In this document: piece by piece, positions 33,961 through 43,449 of the stretch
Position numbering within the stretch: position 1 is the stretch's first letter
Layout of the letters: every line of letters begins with the position of its first letter
Origin: Akkermansiaceae bacterium
GTDB taxonomy: Bacteria > Verrucomicrobiota > Verrucomicrobiia > Verrucomicrobiales > Akkermansiaceae
Length of the DNA: 61,163 nt
Direction: 5' to 3'
NCBI GenBank assembly: GCA_026421245.1
Contig: JAPKDJ010000017.1
Location: 1 to 61,163 of the forward strand
Translations under genes and position numbers: made by a program
Notes under the pieces: model-generated
What the model saw: the letters and a program-made list of their open reading frames with translations, nothing else
Told to the model about the DNA's origin: nothing
Databases searched by the model: none

Positions 33961-35520
33961 TCACACGGAGCGCAGCCACTTCAAGATCACTTCGGCCGAG
34001 TTCACCGAAAAACCGGAGAGTCCAGCAATCTGATCCACCGTCGCTTCCTTGATCCGCGCCACCGAGCCAAACTTTTTCAAGAGCGTCTTCTTCTTCGCGG
34101 GCGAGATCCCCGGACAATCATCCAGGAGGCTCTCTTTCACCCGCTTTCGTAAAAGCAACTCATTGTAGTCATTGGCAAAGCGATGCGCTTCGTCCCGAAT
34201 CCGTTGCATCAATTTCAGAGCCCCTCGATCATGCGGGATCGTCACCGGCTCACTCTCTCCCGGGAAAAAGATCTCCTCCCTTTGTTTCGCCAACCCGCAG
34301 ATTGGCAACCCGGCCAAACCCAATCTCTGCAGCTCCGCCACTGAAACACTGAGCTGCCCCTTGCCTCCATCCACAATGATCAGATCCGGTAAAGTGATCG
34401 GACTCTTCCCCTCCGCCGCCAGCCTCCGTAGCGTCTCTACCGCGCTTTCTTGCGATGACTCGGCCACCTCCGGATTGGCCTCCATATTTTCCTTCAAAAT
34501 TCGCCCGTATCTCCGTCTCACAACTTCCGCCATACTCGCAAAATCATCCTGCCCCTCCACCGTCTTGATGCGGTATCGACGATAGTTCTGATTATCGGGC
34601 AACCCGTTCCTGAACCGCACCATCGAAGCTACGATGTGGGTCGATGAAATATTAGAAATGTCAAAACACTCCATGATTGTCGGGGGACCATCTAATGACA
34701 ACCAATCGCCCAATTCTGCCAGGTCCTCCGTCGGCTTTACCGTGGTAGGAACCCCACGCCCACGTGTGAACTGTCGCGTCGGACTGAGTGCCCTTTCCAA
34801 ATTCAAAATCACATCGCGCAAGCGAGCCGCCTTTTCAAAGTTCAACTTCATCGCGGCCTGTTCCATAGCCACTCGAAGGCTTTTCAACCTCTCCCGCTTC
34901 CCCTTTCCACTGAGCAACTCACACGCCTGCTCTAGTTGTTCCAGGTATTTCTTCAGTTCAACCTTCGCCACACAGGGGGCCATGCAGTTGCGAATCACAT
35001 CCGCATTACAGTGCTTGTAGTCCTGTTCCCCGGGATTTCTCGGCCGACAGTTCCTTAGCCCAAACTCCTTGTTCAACCAGGTCACCGTAGCTCGCACCGC
35101 CCCTGAATGGGCAAACGGCCCAAAATATCGCGCGCCGTCCGCTTTCTTCAGTCTCGTCGTCGAAAACTTCGGCCACGGGTCATCCAAATTTACTTTCACC
35201 AACAAAAACCGCTTATCATCCCGGAAGCTCACATTGTAGCGTGGCCGGTATTGCTTGATCAGCTTTCCCTCCAACAGGAGAGCCTCCTGCTCATTTCGAA
35301 CCTCGTGAACCTCAAAATCGCAAATCGAGTCAATCAGAGCTCTCGTCTTACGATCAGCCCGTTTCTTTCCCGATGGCATAAAATACGAGCTCAAACGCTT
35401 CCGAAGATCCCGGGCCTTTCCCACATAGATGATCGACCCCAAACGGTCCTTGTGCAGGTAGATCCCCGGCTTGTGGGAGACCTGAGCAAGGCGAGCGCGG
35501 AGGGCTGGTAGATCAGACAT
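33961..35520 (-). CDS. uvrC: Excinuclease ABC subunit C
   Basis: UvrC makes both cuts around damaged DNA in nucleotide excision repair with UvrB. The 519-residue protein has the N-terminal GIY-YIG nuclease (KPGIYLHKDRLGSIIYVGKA), the UVR motif that binds UvrB (about residues 208-245), the RNase H-like nuclease domain (MECFDISNISSTH, LPDLIIVDGGKGQLS) and a C-terminal helix-hairpin-helix pair (CPGISPAKKKTLLKKFGS). It is somewhat short against the usual 590-620 residues, but no domain is missing by eye. Confidence 0.95.
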   Translation of the reverse strand: MSDLPALRARLAQVSHKPGIYLHKDRLGSIIYVGKARDLRKRLSSYFMPSGKKRADRKTRALIDSICDFEVHEVRNEQEALLLEGKLIKQYRPRYNVSFRDDKRFLLVKVNLDDPWPKFSTTRLKKADGARYFGPFAHSGAVRATVTWLNKEFGLRNCRPRNPGEQDYKHCNADVIRNCMAPCVAKVELKKYLEQLEQACELLSGKGKRERLKSLRVAMEQAAMKLNFEKAARLRDVILNLERALSPTRQFTRGRGVPTTVKPTEDLAELGDWLSLDGPPTIMECFDISNISSTHIVASMVRFRNGLPDNQNYRRYRIKTVEGQDDFASMAEVVRRRYGRILKENMEANPEVAESSQESAVETLRRLAAEGKSPITLPDLIIVDGGKGQLSVSVAELQRLGLAGLPICGLAKQREEIFFPGESEPVTIPHDRGALKLMQRIRDEAHRFANDYNELLLRKRVKESLLDDCPGISPAKKKTLLKKFGSVARIKEATVDQIAGLSGFSVNSAEVILKWLRSV

Positions 35521-35646
35521 TTACTGGAAGAATTGAGGTCAAAAAGTCGTAATCCACCCCGTCAACCGGTGCAACCCACTATTTTAGGCGGTTTTTCCTG
35601 CACTTGCACCTCGGAAATCTCCCGTTAGACTTTCAAAAACAATTTC

Positions 35647-36435
35647 ATGAAGACCTGCTTTTTGCTCGCGCTCATCTTCGCGCTGATTCCTTCCATCGCC
35701 TCCGCCCAAGAGGTTACCCAACTGGCCAAGGACATCACCTTGGTTGATATCCTTAAAAAAGGCGGCTGGGTCATGGGAGCCCTCGTGGTCCTCTCGATCT
35801 TCACCTTAATCCTTGTTCTTCTCTACTTCCTGACCCTGCGTCGCAGCACTGTGGTCACAAATAAGTTCATGAATTCCGCCGAGGCCATGATTCGCAAACG
35901 CGATTATCTTGGCCTCATCGCTTTCTGCCACCGCCGCAACGAATTCGTGGCGCGCGTCACCCAAAAAACCCTTGATTTTCTCACTAAGAACCCCAACGCC
36001 AGCCAACCCGAAATTCGCGAAGTAGCCGAAGCCGAGGGAAACCGTCAGGCCGGAATCCTGACCCAGCGGATCAGCTACCTCGCCGACATTGGCGGAATTG
36101 CCCCCATGGTCGGGCTCCTCGGAACCGTCATCGGAATGATCAAGTCCTTCATGGAGATCGCCAACGGCAACATCGAAGGGGCCAAGCAACTCGAACTTGC
36201 ACAAGGAGTGTGGGAGGCTCTCATCACCACCGCCGCCGGCCTCGTCATCAGTATCTTCGCGATGACGTTCTACTCTTACTTCCGCGGTCGCGTGCAAAGT
36301 CACACCGCGGAGCTCGAAGCCGCCAGCACACACATTCTCGCTCTCGTGGGCTCTCAGCTCAATCAATCCCACGGCCTTGGTCCCGGAGGAATCAGCCAAC
36401 CTCTTCGTGACGACTACCCCTTGCGCGATTCCTAG
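35647..36435 (+). CDS. ExbB/TolQ/MotA-type proton channel subunit
   Basis: The 262-residue protein starts with a signal-like segment (FLLALIFALIPSIASA), then a first channel helix (MGALVVLSIFTLILVLLYFL), a cytoplasmic loop, and the conserved TolQ/ExbB pair: GIAPMVGLLGTVIGMI and LITTAAGLVISIFAMTFYS. These proteins form the inner-membrane ring that, with ExbD/TolR, turns proton flow into mechanical work. An extra N-terminal cleavable segment is common in this subgroup. It is the first gene of an ExbB-ExbD-TPR operon; the promoter should be in the 126 bases that separate it from uvrC. Confidence 0.9.
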   Translation: MKTCFLLALIFALIPSIASAQEVTQLAKDITLVDILKKGGWVMGALVVLSIFTLILVLLYFLTLRRSTVVTNKFMNSAEAMIRKRDYLGLIAFCHRRNEFVARVTQKTLDFLTKNPNASQPEIREVAEAEGNRQAGILTQRISYLADIGGIAPMVGLLGTVIGMIKSFMEIANGNIEGAKQLELAQGVWEALITTAAGLVISIFAMTFYSYFRGRVQSHTAELEAASTHILALVGSQLNQSHGLGPGGISQPLRDDYPLRDS

Positions 36436-36459
36436 AATCCCCTCCCTCTTTTCATTCCC

Positions 36460-36900
36460 ATGCGCATTCGCGACACCTCTCCCCCACCGGCCAGCTTTCA
36501 ACTCGCGCCGATGATTGATATCGTTTTCCTCCTCTTGATCTTCTTCCTCGTCACCTACCAAATCACCGAACAGGAAAAAGACCTAGAAGTGTCAGTCCCA
36601 ACCACCACCGAGGGCTCACAGGAAGCACGCGTTGCCAACGAAATCGTGGTCAACCTGACTTCTGAAGGAAGGATTACCATCAGTGGTGAAGTTTACACCA
36701 AGGACGAACTCCGCCAAAAGCTGGAGCGAATTGTCAAAGCCTCCGAGTTGGCAAATGCCGGAGGAGCCGACCAACAACCAGTCCGGATTCGGGCCGACCG
36801 GGATGGGAAAAACCAGCAGCTTCTCGAAGTTCTGGACGAAATTCAAAAAGCCGGTATTTGGAACATTGGTTTCGCAACCCGATCTCCCGAGAAAAAATAA
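36460..36900 (+). CDS. ExbD/TolR-type channel partner
   Basis: The 146-residue protein has a short cytoplasmic tail, one membrane helix (APMIDIVFLLLIFFLVTY) with the essential Asp of the ExbD/TolR family in MIDIVFLLL, and a periplasmic domain (VNLTSEGRITISGE, then RADRDGKNQQLLEVLDEI). The Asp carries protons through the ring formed by the upstream protein. It lies 24 bases after exbB and 8 bases before the large TPR protein. Confidence 0.9.
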   Translation: MRIRDTSPPPASFQLAPMIDIVFLLLIFFLVTYQITEQEKDLEVSVPTTTEGSQEARVANEIVVNLTSEGRITISGEVYTKDELRQKLERIVKASELANAGGADQQPVRIRADRDGKNQQLLEVLDEIQKAGIWNIGFATRSPEKK

Positions 36901-36908
36901 CCCACGCC

Positions 36909-39254
36909 ATGAAATCTCCGGCTTTTCTCCTGATCATTCTTGGGACGGTTCTTTCTTCACTGGGTCAGGAACCTCCTCCGGCACGCCCCAAGATCGAAGA
37001 AGTGGAGCCACTCAAAGCCGACCCCGCGCGTGACCTCTTTGATTTCGCAACTCTCAATTACAACAGTGCCCTCGAAGAGAAAGGCCCTGAAAAACGAGAG
37101 CAAGCTTACCGGAGTGCCGCCAAGACCTTAGACAAGTTCATCCGCGCTTTTCCTGAAAACGAAAAAGCCCTCGATGCCTGGTATTTCCTCGGAATGTGCT
37201 ACCGCCAAATCGGAGAAGACAAAGCCTCCCGCACTTGCTTCGAAGCAGCTGCAACCAATTGGAAATCCGGAAAGTTTGTCGAAGCCTCCTCCCTCTATCT
37301 CGCCTCTGACGCCTACAAGAGCAAACAGTGGTTCTCTGCCGCCAAGTGGTTCAAGATCGTCGCCGATACTACCACGAACGAGAAAATTAAACACGAGTCG
37401 CTCTATCGCCGCTTCCTCTGCTTCAGCAAGCTCGAAGACAAAGAAAATACCCTTCTAGCTCTGAAAACTGTTCTCGCAGACGAAGACACTCCCTTCAACG
37501 AAACCGCCCGCCTTGCCCTAGCCCGGTTTCACCAAAGCGAGCAAAGCCATCAACAGGCTCATGAGCAATTCACTCTCCTTGCGAGTTCAAAAAAAGACGA
37601 CATTCGCGCTGAAGCCGTCCTCCAGGCAGCACTCACCGCTCAGGAATTGGGCGACAAAAAACTCACCAAAGAGTGGTTTGGAAAAGCCCTCCGGGAAACC
37701 GCACTCAAAGACATTCGTGGGAAGACCCAGCTGGCCCTGATGAATCTCCACTACGCCGATAAAGAATGGGACGGAGTCATCACTGCCTTTAAAGTAGGGA
37801 ACTTTAATCTGGCCAAAGAAGCTCAACTCCAACGCCTCATCATGGCTGCCAAATCCTACGATGCCCTCGGCAAAAAAGTAGACGTTCTTAAGCTCTACGA
37901 ACAAATCGCCAAACTCTCCCCCGGATCGGCCAGTAGCTACCAAGCTGCCTACCGGGTTCTTGTTCGCGACCATGAACGGAAAGACCACAACTTTGCACCC
38001 TCGGCCGAGTCCTTCCTCAAGAATTACGCCGCCGATAATCCAAGGGATCCCAAGATCCACTCCATACGCCTCCTGCTTGCCGAGTCCTACTACGCCCGGA
38101 AAGACTACCAACGCGCAATCGACCACTACCGCGTGCTCGACCTCACTCTCATTGATGAATCGAATGCCCTCGGTGTCCGATACCACGTCGCCAAGACCCA
38201 GCTCTCACTTAAAAATGAAAAAGGAGCTTTCGCCGCAATCGATGCCTTCATTAAAACATTTCCCGAAGCCAAGCAATCAACCCAGCTCCGACTCGATCGC
38301 GCGGAGCTCCTCACGTCAAAAGGTCGGGAAACCGAAGCCCTTGATGACTACCAGGCCGTGCTCGATGCCACCGGTGATCAAAAGCTAAAACGCGCGATTC
38401 TCCTCCGACTCGCGGCAGTCTATCAGGAGAAAAAAGACTGGGAAAAGTTCGCCGCGATGCAGACGAAGATTCTCATGCTCCTTGGTCTTGATCAAAAGAC
38501 TCAGGCCTCTGCAAATTTCTGGCTCGGATGGAACGAGCTCCGACTCAAGAAACCCGATCATGCGGCCCCTTTCCTTCGTAAGGCTCGCATCCTGGATCCA
38601 AAAACCTTCACCTCGAAAGTTGGTCCTCTTCTTGTTCGTAGCGCCTATCAAGCCGAGAACACAAGTCTCCTCGAAAAGGAAATCAATCTTCTCCGTAAGG
38701 ATTCTCCCGAAACAAAACTCCCTTCCACAATCTTGCGCTGGCTGGGAGCCACATTGTCAAAAGACGGCCACCACACCCGTGCCTGGCCGTTCCTCGATGA
38801 AGGACTGAAAGATAAAGAAAACCCGGCATCGCCGCTCATCTGGAAACTCTACACCCAATCGTCACTCACCACCGATCGTAACGAAGAAGCTCTCAAGGGA
38901 GCAGAGTCTATCCTCACTCTTGAGAAAAATGCCTACCGCAAAGCCGAAGCCTACTATTACAAATCAAGAGCTCACACCGGAATCAAACAGTTTAACGATG
39001 CCCGCCAGGCCACTTCCGATGCGCTCGATCTCCGCCCCCAGGGCGAGCTAAACTACCAGCTTCGGACTTTCGCCGGAGACATCGACATCGCCCAAGGAAA
39101 ACCGGCGGCTGCCCTGAAACACTACGTCATTGTCGAAAGTCTCTACTCAAAGTCCCCCGAGGAGAAAAAAGAGGCCCTCAAGAAGGTGATCTCAACCCTC
39201 AAGGCCATCGGGACACCTGCGGCACTTGAGCAGCTCAAGGAATACCAAAAGTAA
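36909..39254 (+). CDS. Large exported TPR protein of the ExbB-ExbD operon
   Basis: From the ATG at 36909 the protein has 781 residues, with a signal peptide (KSPAFLLIILGTVLSSLG) and then almost continuous TPR-like helical repeats (for example FLGMCYRQIGEDKASRTCF, LLAESYYARKDYQRAIDHY, YYYKSRAHTGIKQFNDARQ). It should sit in the periplasm and act as a binding scaffold. Its place right after exbB and exbD suggests that it is driven by, or couples to, their motor, as CpoB does in Tol-Pal systems. It is far larger than CpoB, and no TonB, TolA, TolB or Pal gene is present. Function unknown; the partnership is inferred from gene order. Confidence 0.85.
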   Translation: MKSPAFLLIILGTVLSSLGQEPPPARPKIEEVEPLKADPARDLFDFATLNYNSALEEKGPEKREQAYRSAAKTLDKFIRAFPENEKALDAWYFLGMCYRQIGEDKASRTCFEAAATNWKSGKFVEASSLYLASDAYKSKQWFSAAKWFKIVADTTTNEKIKHESLYRRFLCFSKLEDKENTLLALKTVLADEDTPFNETARLALARFHQSEQSHQQAHEQFTLLASSKKDDIRAEAVLQAALTAQELGDKKLTKEWFGKALRETALKDIRGKTQLALMNLHYADKEWDGVITAFKVGNFNLAKEAQLQRLIMAAKSYDALGKKVDVLKLYEQIAKLSPGSASSYQAAYRVLVRDHERKDHNFAPSAESFLKNYAADNPRDPKIHSIRLLLAESYYARKDYQRAIDHYRVLDLTLIDESNALGVRYHVAKTQLSLKNEKGAFAAIDAFIKTFPEAKQSTQLRLDRAELLTSKGRETEALDDYQAVLDATGDQKLKRAILLRLAAVYQEKKDWEKFAAMQTKILMLLGLDQKTQASANFWLGWNELRLKKPDHAAPFLRKARILDPKTFTSKVGPLLVRSAYQAENTSLLEKEINLLRKDSPETKLPSTILRWLGATLSKDGHHTRAWPFLDEGLKDKENPASPLIWKLYTQSSLTTDRNEEALKGAESILTLEKNAYRKAEAYYYKSRAHTGIKQFNDARQATSDALDLRPQGELNYQLRTFAGDIDIAQGKPAAALKHYVIVESLYSKSPEEKKEALKKVISTLKAIGTPAALEQLKEYQK

Positions 39255-39312
39255 TCCGGTCCGACGAAAAAGGTCGGCCCTCGGTTCCATCGCATCAAGG
39301 TCGGGGATACTC

Positions 39313-40836
39313 CTATTCCCATTCGATGCTCGCCGGCGGCTTGGTCGAAATATCGTAAAGAACACGATTGATCCCGCTGACTTCGTTTAAGATTTGTTGG
39401 CTCGTCTCGCGAAGCAGTTGCGCTGGCAAATCAACCCATTCTGCAGTCATGGCATCCTCCGAGATCACCGCCCGAAGGTTGGTCGCCCATTCGTAACTCC
39501 GCTCATCCCCTTTCACACCCACGGTCTTCACTGGAATCAATCCGGCATAGGCCTGCCAAACGCGGTCATACCAACCGTGTTCCTTAAGCTTGCCGATAAA
39601 GATGGCATCGCACTCTCGGATCACACTGAGACGCTCACGATCTACTGCACCAGGACAACGCACGGCAAGTCCGGGGCCGGGAAACGGGTGACGCCCAAGA
39701 ATATCAGGGGCAATTCCCAATGCGGCGCCCAATTCGCGAACCTCATCTTTAAAAAGCTCTGCCAGCGGTTCGAGGACCTTCCCCTGTTCCTGCAATTCAA
39801 GAATCTTGGGAACACGGTTGTGGTGGGTTTTGATCACCGAGGCTTTCGACTTCGCATTCGAGGCACTCTCAATAACATCAGGATAAAGCGTTCCCTGAGC
39901 CAATATTTGAGCATCACCCACGGTGTCCCAAAAAACCTTAATGAAGAGGTTTCCAATAATCTTCCGCTTCTCTTCGGGATCTTCTTTACCAGCCAAAGCC
40001 GTCAAAAATTCGTCCGAGGCATCGATGGTTTCAATTTCAACCCCCATCCGGTGGAAGTTGTTCTGCACCGCAATCGTCTCGTCTTTTCGGAGCAAACCAT
40101 TATCCACAAAAATCGCACGGACATTAACCCCGGCCTCCTTGAGGAGTACGGCAAGGACCGTACTATCGACCCCGCCACTTACCCCGCAAACAACCTGCTT
40201 TTCCCCGACCTGATCGCGAATGCCGTCAATCATCTCCCGCTTGAAGTCCTCAATGTGGAAGGGCTGAAGCTCTTCCGCCTGAAGAAGAAAATTATTAAGG
40301 ATCCGAAGCCCTTCGTGTGAATGCGTCACTTCAGGGTGAAATTGAATTCCGTAAAACTGCCCCGGCCAACGCAAGCTCACTGGAGTTCCATGCTGATTCG
40401 TCGCAATCACTTTTGCTCCTTCGTGTAAATCCTGCACCGTGTCCGAGTGACTCATCCACACTTGTGATTCAGTGGAAATTCCTTCGTAGAGGTCCTGATG
40501 GCAAGTGGGGTTGAGAGCAGCGGGTCCATACTCGCGCTTGTTGCTCGCCTTGACCGTCCCGCCAAACTTGATGTTGAGCAACTGCATTCCGTAACAGACA
40601 CCAAGAACCGGCACCCCAAAGGACTTTAATTTTTCGAAGTCAATATCCGGAGCACCCGGCTCGCTCGTGCTCTTGGGTCCGCCGGACAGAATGATCGCAC
40701 CAGGCGCACCAATCTCGGCAATATCTTCGGGTGAGTAAAGCTTGGCAAAGAATCCCAATTCGCGGACGCGACGGACGATGAGCTGGGTGTATTGCGAGCC
40801 GAAATCGAAAACGGCTACATGTTGAATTTCTTGCAT
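39313..40836 (-). CDS. guaA: GMP synthase (glutamine-hydrolysing)
   Basis: GuaA aminates XMP to GMP with glutamine and ATP. The 507-residue protein has the class I glutamine amidotransferase domain (nucleophile C81 in GVCYGMQ, His/Glu in FHPEVTHS) and the ATP-pyrophosphatase domain (SGGVDSTV near residue 220). The C-terminal dimerisation domain ends in the near-universal tail DISTKPPASIEWE. It lies 12 bases downstream of guaB on the minus strand, the usual guaBA operon. Confidence 0.97.
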   Translation of the reverse strand: MQEIQHVAVFDFGSQYTQLIVRRVRELGFFAKLYSPEDIAEIGAPGAIILSGGPKSTSEPGAPDIDFEKLKSFGVPVLGVCYGMQLLNIKFGGTVKASNKREYGPAALNPTCHQDLYEGISTESQVWMSHSDTVQDLHEGAKVIATNQHGTPVSLRWPGQFYGIQFHPEVTHSHEGLRILNNFLLQAEELQPFHIEDFKREMIDGIRDQVGEKQVVCGVSGGVDSTVLAVLLKEAGVNVRAIFVDNGLLRKDETIAVQNNFHRMGVEIETIDASDEFLTALAGKEDPEEKRKIIGNLFIKVFWDTVGDAQILAQGTLYPDVIESASNAKSKASVIKTHHNRVPKILELQEQGKVLEPLAELFKDEVRELGAALGIAPDILGRHPFPGPGLAVRCPGAVDRERLSVIRECDAIFIGKLKEHGWYDRVWQAYAGLIPVKTVGVKGDERSYEWATNLRAVISEDAMTAEWVDLPAQLLRETSQQILNEVSGINRVLYDISTKPPASIEWE

Positions 40837-40848
40837 TTTAAGGGGAAA

Positions 40849-42303
40849 CTAGGATGCAGGTTGGTAATTGGTTGGTTCCTCCGTGATCGTGACATCATGA
40901 GCATGACTCTCGCGAAGACCGCCTGGAGTGATTCGAACAAACTCAGCCTTCTCGCGAAGCTCGCTGAGATTGCGAGCACCGACATACCCCATACCCGAGC
41001 GTAATCCGCCCATCAACTGGAAAACCACATCGGCCAAAGGCCCCTTGTATGGCACTCGGCCCTCCACTCCTTCCGCGACGAGTTTGCCACTGGAATTTTG
41101 TCCGTATCGATCCCCCGCACCTTTGCGCATGGCTCCAATCGAGCCCATCCCGCGATACGTTTTAAAACGACGACCCTGTGAATGAACGGTCTGCCCCGGG
41201 CTCTCGCGCGTTCCCGCAAGAAGTGATCCTAGCATGACGAGATCAGCGCCGGCGGCCAAGGCCTTCGTGATATCGCCCGAGTAGCGGATCCCGCCATCGG
41301 CGATCACGCTCACCCCTTGTTCATGAGCTGCATCCGCCACAGTCTGGACTGCTGTGAACTGAGGCATTCCCACCCCCGATATGACACGGGTGGTGCAGAT
41401 TGAGCCGGGTCCAACTCCTACTTTAAGACAACTTGCACCCGCATTGATCAGATCCCTGGCACCTTGTGCTGTGACCACATTTCCTGCCACAACCGGGACA
41501 TCGCCAAGTTCACGGAGCTTTCCAATGACTTCCATGACTCGTGAAGTATGCCCGGTGGCAGCGTCGATAAAGAGCGCATCAGTTCCGGCAGCGATGAGCG
41601 CTTTGGCGCGCTCAAGAAATTCTGGCCCTGGACCAACCGCCGCGCCGCAGCGGAGTTGACCATTGGGGTCCTTCGCCGCACTGGTGAAGGTGATTCGTTT
41701 TTCAATATCAGCCCCGGTGATCAGTCCTGCGAGTGTTCCATCGGGGTTCACCAAGGGAAGCTTTTCGATCCGGTTTTTGTAGAGAATTTCCCGCGCCTGC
41801 CGTTGATCCATGTCAGCTGGAGCAGTATGAAGTCGGTCGATCGGCGTCATGACATCCTCGACCAGAGCATCTTCACTCGGAATGTGGCGCAAGTCCCGCC
41901 CAGTGACCATTCCCTCAAGACGCCCACTTCCATCAACCACTGGAAAACCAGAAAACCCCTCCCGCTCCATGATGCCACGAACCTCCGCGACCGTAAATTT
42001 CCGGGAAACCGTGAGAGGCTGATGAATGACAGCATTCTCGGAACGCTTCACCTTGGCGACCATTGAGGCCTGCTCGTCAATCGGGCAGGCCCGGTGAATC
42101 ACCGCGATACCACCTTCCCTTGCTAGGGCGATTGCCAGTTCGGTTTCCGACACCGTATCCATCGCAGCCGAAACAACGGGGATCGACAGAGGGATTCCGG
42201 CACACAGCTCAGTGCTGATATCAGATTCGGAAGGGAGCAATTCGCTCAAATTCGGCGTCAAAAGGACGTCATCGAAAGAAAGGGCCAAAGAGGGTTCCGC
42301 CAT
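40849..42303 (-). CDS. guaB: IMP dehydrogenase
   Basis: GuaB oxidises IMP to XMP with NAD, the committed step to GMP. The 484-residue protein has the family N-terminus ([18 protein letters not shown]), two CBS domains at about 95-200, the GAAVGPG block, the catalytic Cys loop [13 protein letters not shown], and the flap region [11 protein letters not shown]. It is the first gene of guaBA. Confidence 0.97.
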   Translation of the reverse strand: MAEPSLALSFDDVLLTPNLSELLPSESDISTELCAGIPLSIPVVSAAMDTVSETELAIALAREGGIAVIHRACPIDEQASMVAKVKRSENAVIHQPLTVSRKFTVAEVRGIMEREGFSGFPVVDGSGRLEGMVTGRDLRHIPSEDALVEDVMTPIDRLHTAPADMDQRQAREILYKNRIEKLPLVNPDGTLAGLITGADIEKRITFTSAAKDPNGQLRCGAAVGPGPEFLERAKALIAAGTDALFIDAATGHTSRVMEVIGKLRELGDVPVVAGNVVTAQGARDLINAGASCLKVGVGPGSICTTRVISGVGMPQFTAVQTVADAAHEQGVSVIADGGIRYSGDITKALAAGADLVMLGSLLAGTRESPGQTVHSQGRRFKTYRGMGSIGAMRKGAGDRYGQNSSGKLVAEGVEGRVPYKGPLADVVFQLMGGLRSGMGYVGARNLSELREKAEFVRITPGGLRESHAHDVTITEEPTNYQPAS

Positions 42304-42419
42304 AGGCGAATGAAGGGAATCCGAGACCTAAAAGCAAGCGTGATTACTGCGGAAATGAAAAAAACGGCTGAATGGGGGCCCGCTTTTGTCGAACGCCTGA
42401 TCAAATTGACGTTCCTCTG

Positions 42420-42900
42420 ATGCCCCATATACTCCGAGATCTTCTCTTCATCAGCTTTGTCCTTTTCATTCTAGCCGTGATCATTGCTGTCAATCGCGGG
42501 GTGGAATAGAGCTTCTTTACTCCCTTCATGAGGGGCCCCTACCACGATAAAGTCGGGCATTTCGTCCTAATGGGAATTCTTGCCTTCCTCGCCATTGTCT
42601 CACTGGCCCCGAGGATGAAGGGAGATTCCAAAAAGGCTGTATTCAAAATCACAGTGATCCTCTTACTCATCATCGCACTGGAAGAGACTTCTCAATATTT
42701 CATCCCAAGCAGGACCTTCTCACTGACCGACTTCCCTATGTGGCGTTGCGGGAGTCCTAGTAGCGACGGGCTTCGGATCGAAGGTGATTTCACCTCAGCA
42801 GAGCAAAAACACCCAACCAGTGAATCGAAACCTCGTTGTTCGTCCACTGATGTTTGGGCTGAGCAGCCCCAGCAATCGACCACGCGATTCCAATCACTGA
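42420..42900 (+). pseudogene. VanZ-like membrane protein gene with two lesions
   Basis: Read from the ATG at 42420, the frame encodes a first membrane helix (FISFVLFILAVIIAVNRG) and hits an in-frame TAG at 42507-42509. The same frame continues with SFFTPFMRGPYHDKVGHF and the family segment EETSQYFIPSRTFSLTDF. At CCC 42734-42736, removing one C restores the expected last helix (LCGVAGVLVATGFGSKV) and a natural stop at 42898-42900. So one nonsense codon and one +1 shift break a VanZ-like protein of about 160 residues. Its family, named after a teicoplanin-resistance protein, mostly has unknown roles. Confidence 0.75.
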
Positions 42901-43061
42901 ACTCAAAGCGAGTAATACAGATCGTTGCCACTCGTGGATTAGAGGCTCGCCTGGTCTAGTCTCCGAACTCTAACAAGGTCACAAAATTGCCCCTCAATAG
43001 ATCGTCAGCCCGGCAACTTTAGTCAGAGATCAAAGGTATTCACCTCTGCCATCGTTAAAAT

Positions 43062-43442
43062 CTAGTCGAGGAAAACAATCTTCCCCGGCTCACCTTTGCC
43101 AGCAGCTTCAGCCAGAGCTTGTTTTTCATGCTGCTCCGGAGAGCAAGAGGAATCAATGGGAGCATCGGGCGCGACTTCACTCGTTTCCGCAAGCCCCTTT
43201 TCGAGTATGTAGGCCTCAACTTCCTCACCGCTGACGTCGGGGAGCATTTCACCATTCACCTCCACACACGGGCTGAGAGGCTGGCCGGTCTTTTGCTCCA
43301 TTTCCCAGCGAAAAGCTGGGTTCTTAATGATATCCTTTTCTTCAAACTCGAGATCATACTTACGCATGATGGCCCGGACGCCTTCGCTCCAGCCGCAGAA
43401 AGTTTTCAAATAAGCAGTGATTTGAGGTTTTTGGTCGCTCAT
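43062..43442 (-). CDS. Glutaredoxin with a CGWS active site
   Basis: The 126-residue protein has a thioredoxin/glutaredoxin fold: KPQITAYLKTFCGWSEGVR at the N-terminus with Cys16 and Ser19, then LSPCVEVNGEMLPDVSGEE carrying the cis-Pro and glutathione-binding region. CxxS sites like the CGFS class often belong to monothiol glutaredoxins that bind iron-sulfur clusters, but CGWS with this context is not the standard class. About 40 residues of flexible tail follow (rich in Ala, Glu and Pro). Its start lies 7 bases after the 5-oxoprolinase stop. The ATG at 43442 is chosen because the upstream codons overlap that gene. Confidence 0.85.
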   Translation of the reverse strand: MSDQKPQITAYLKTFCGWSEGVRAIMRKYDLEFEEKDIIKNPAFRWEMEQKTGQPLSPCVEVNGEMLPDVSGEEVEAYILEKGLAETSEVAPDAPIDSSCSPEQHEKQALAEAAGKGEPGKIVFLD

Positions 43443-43449
43443 GCGCTGA

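Noticed and set aside
39255..39312. Terminator between the TPR gene and guaA
   Set aside because: Only a 5-bp CCGAC/GTCGG stem with a long loop; too weak.
39394..40320. Plus frame of 308 codons opposite guaA
   Set aside because: Lies wholly inside guaA, whose motifs are complete on the minus strand.
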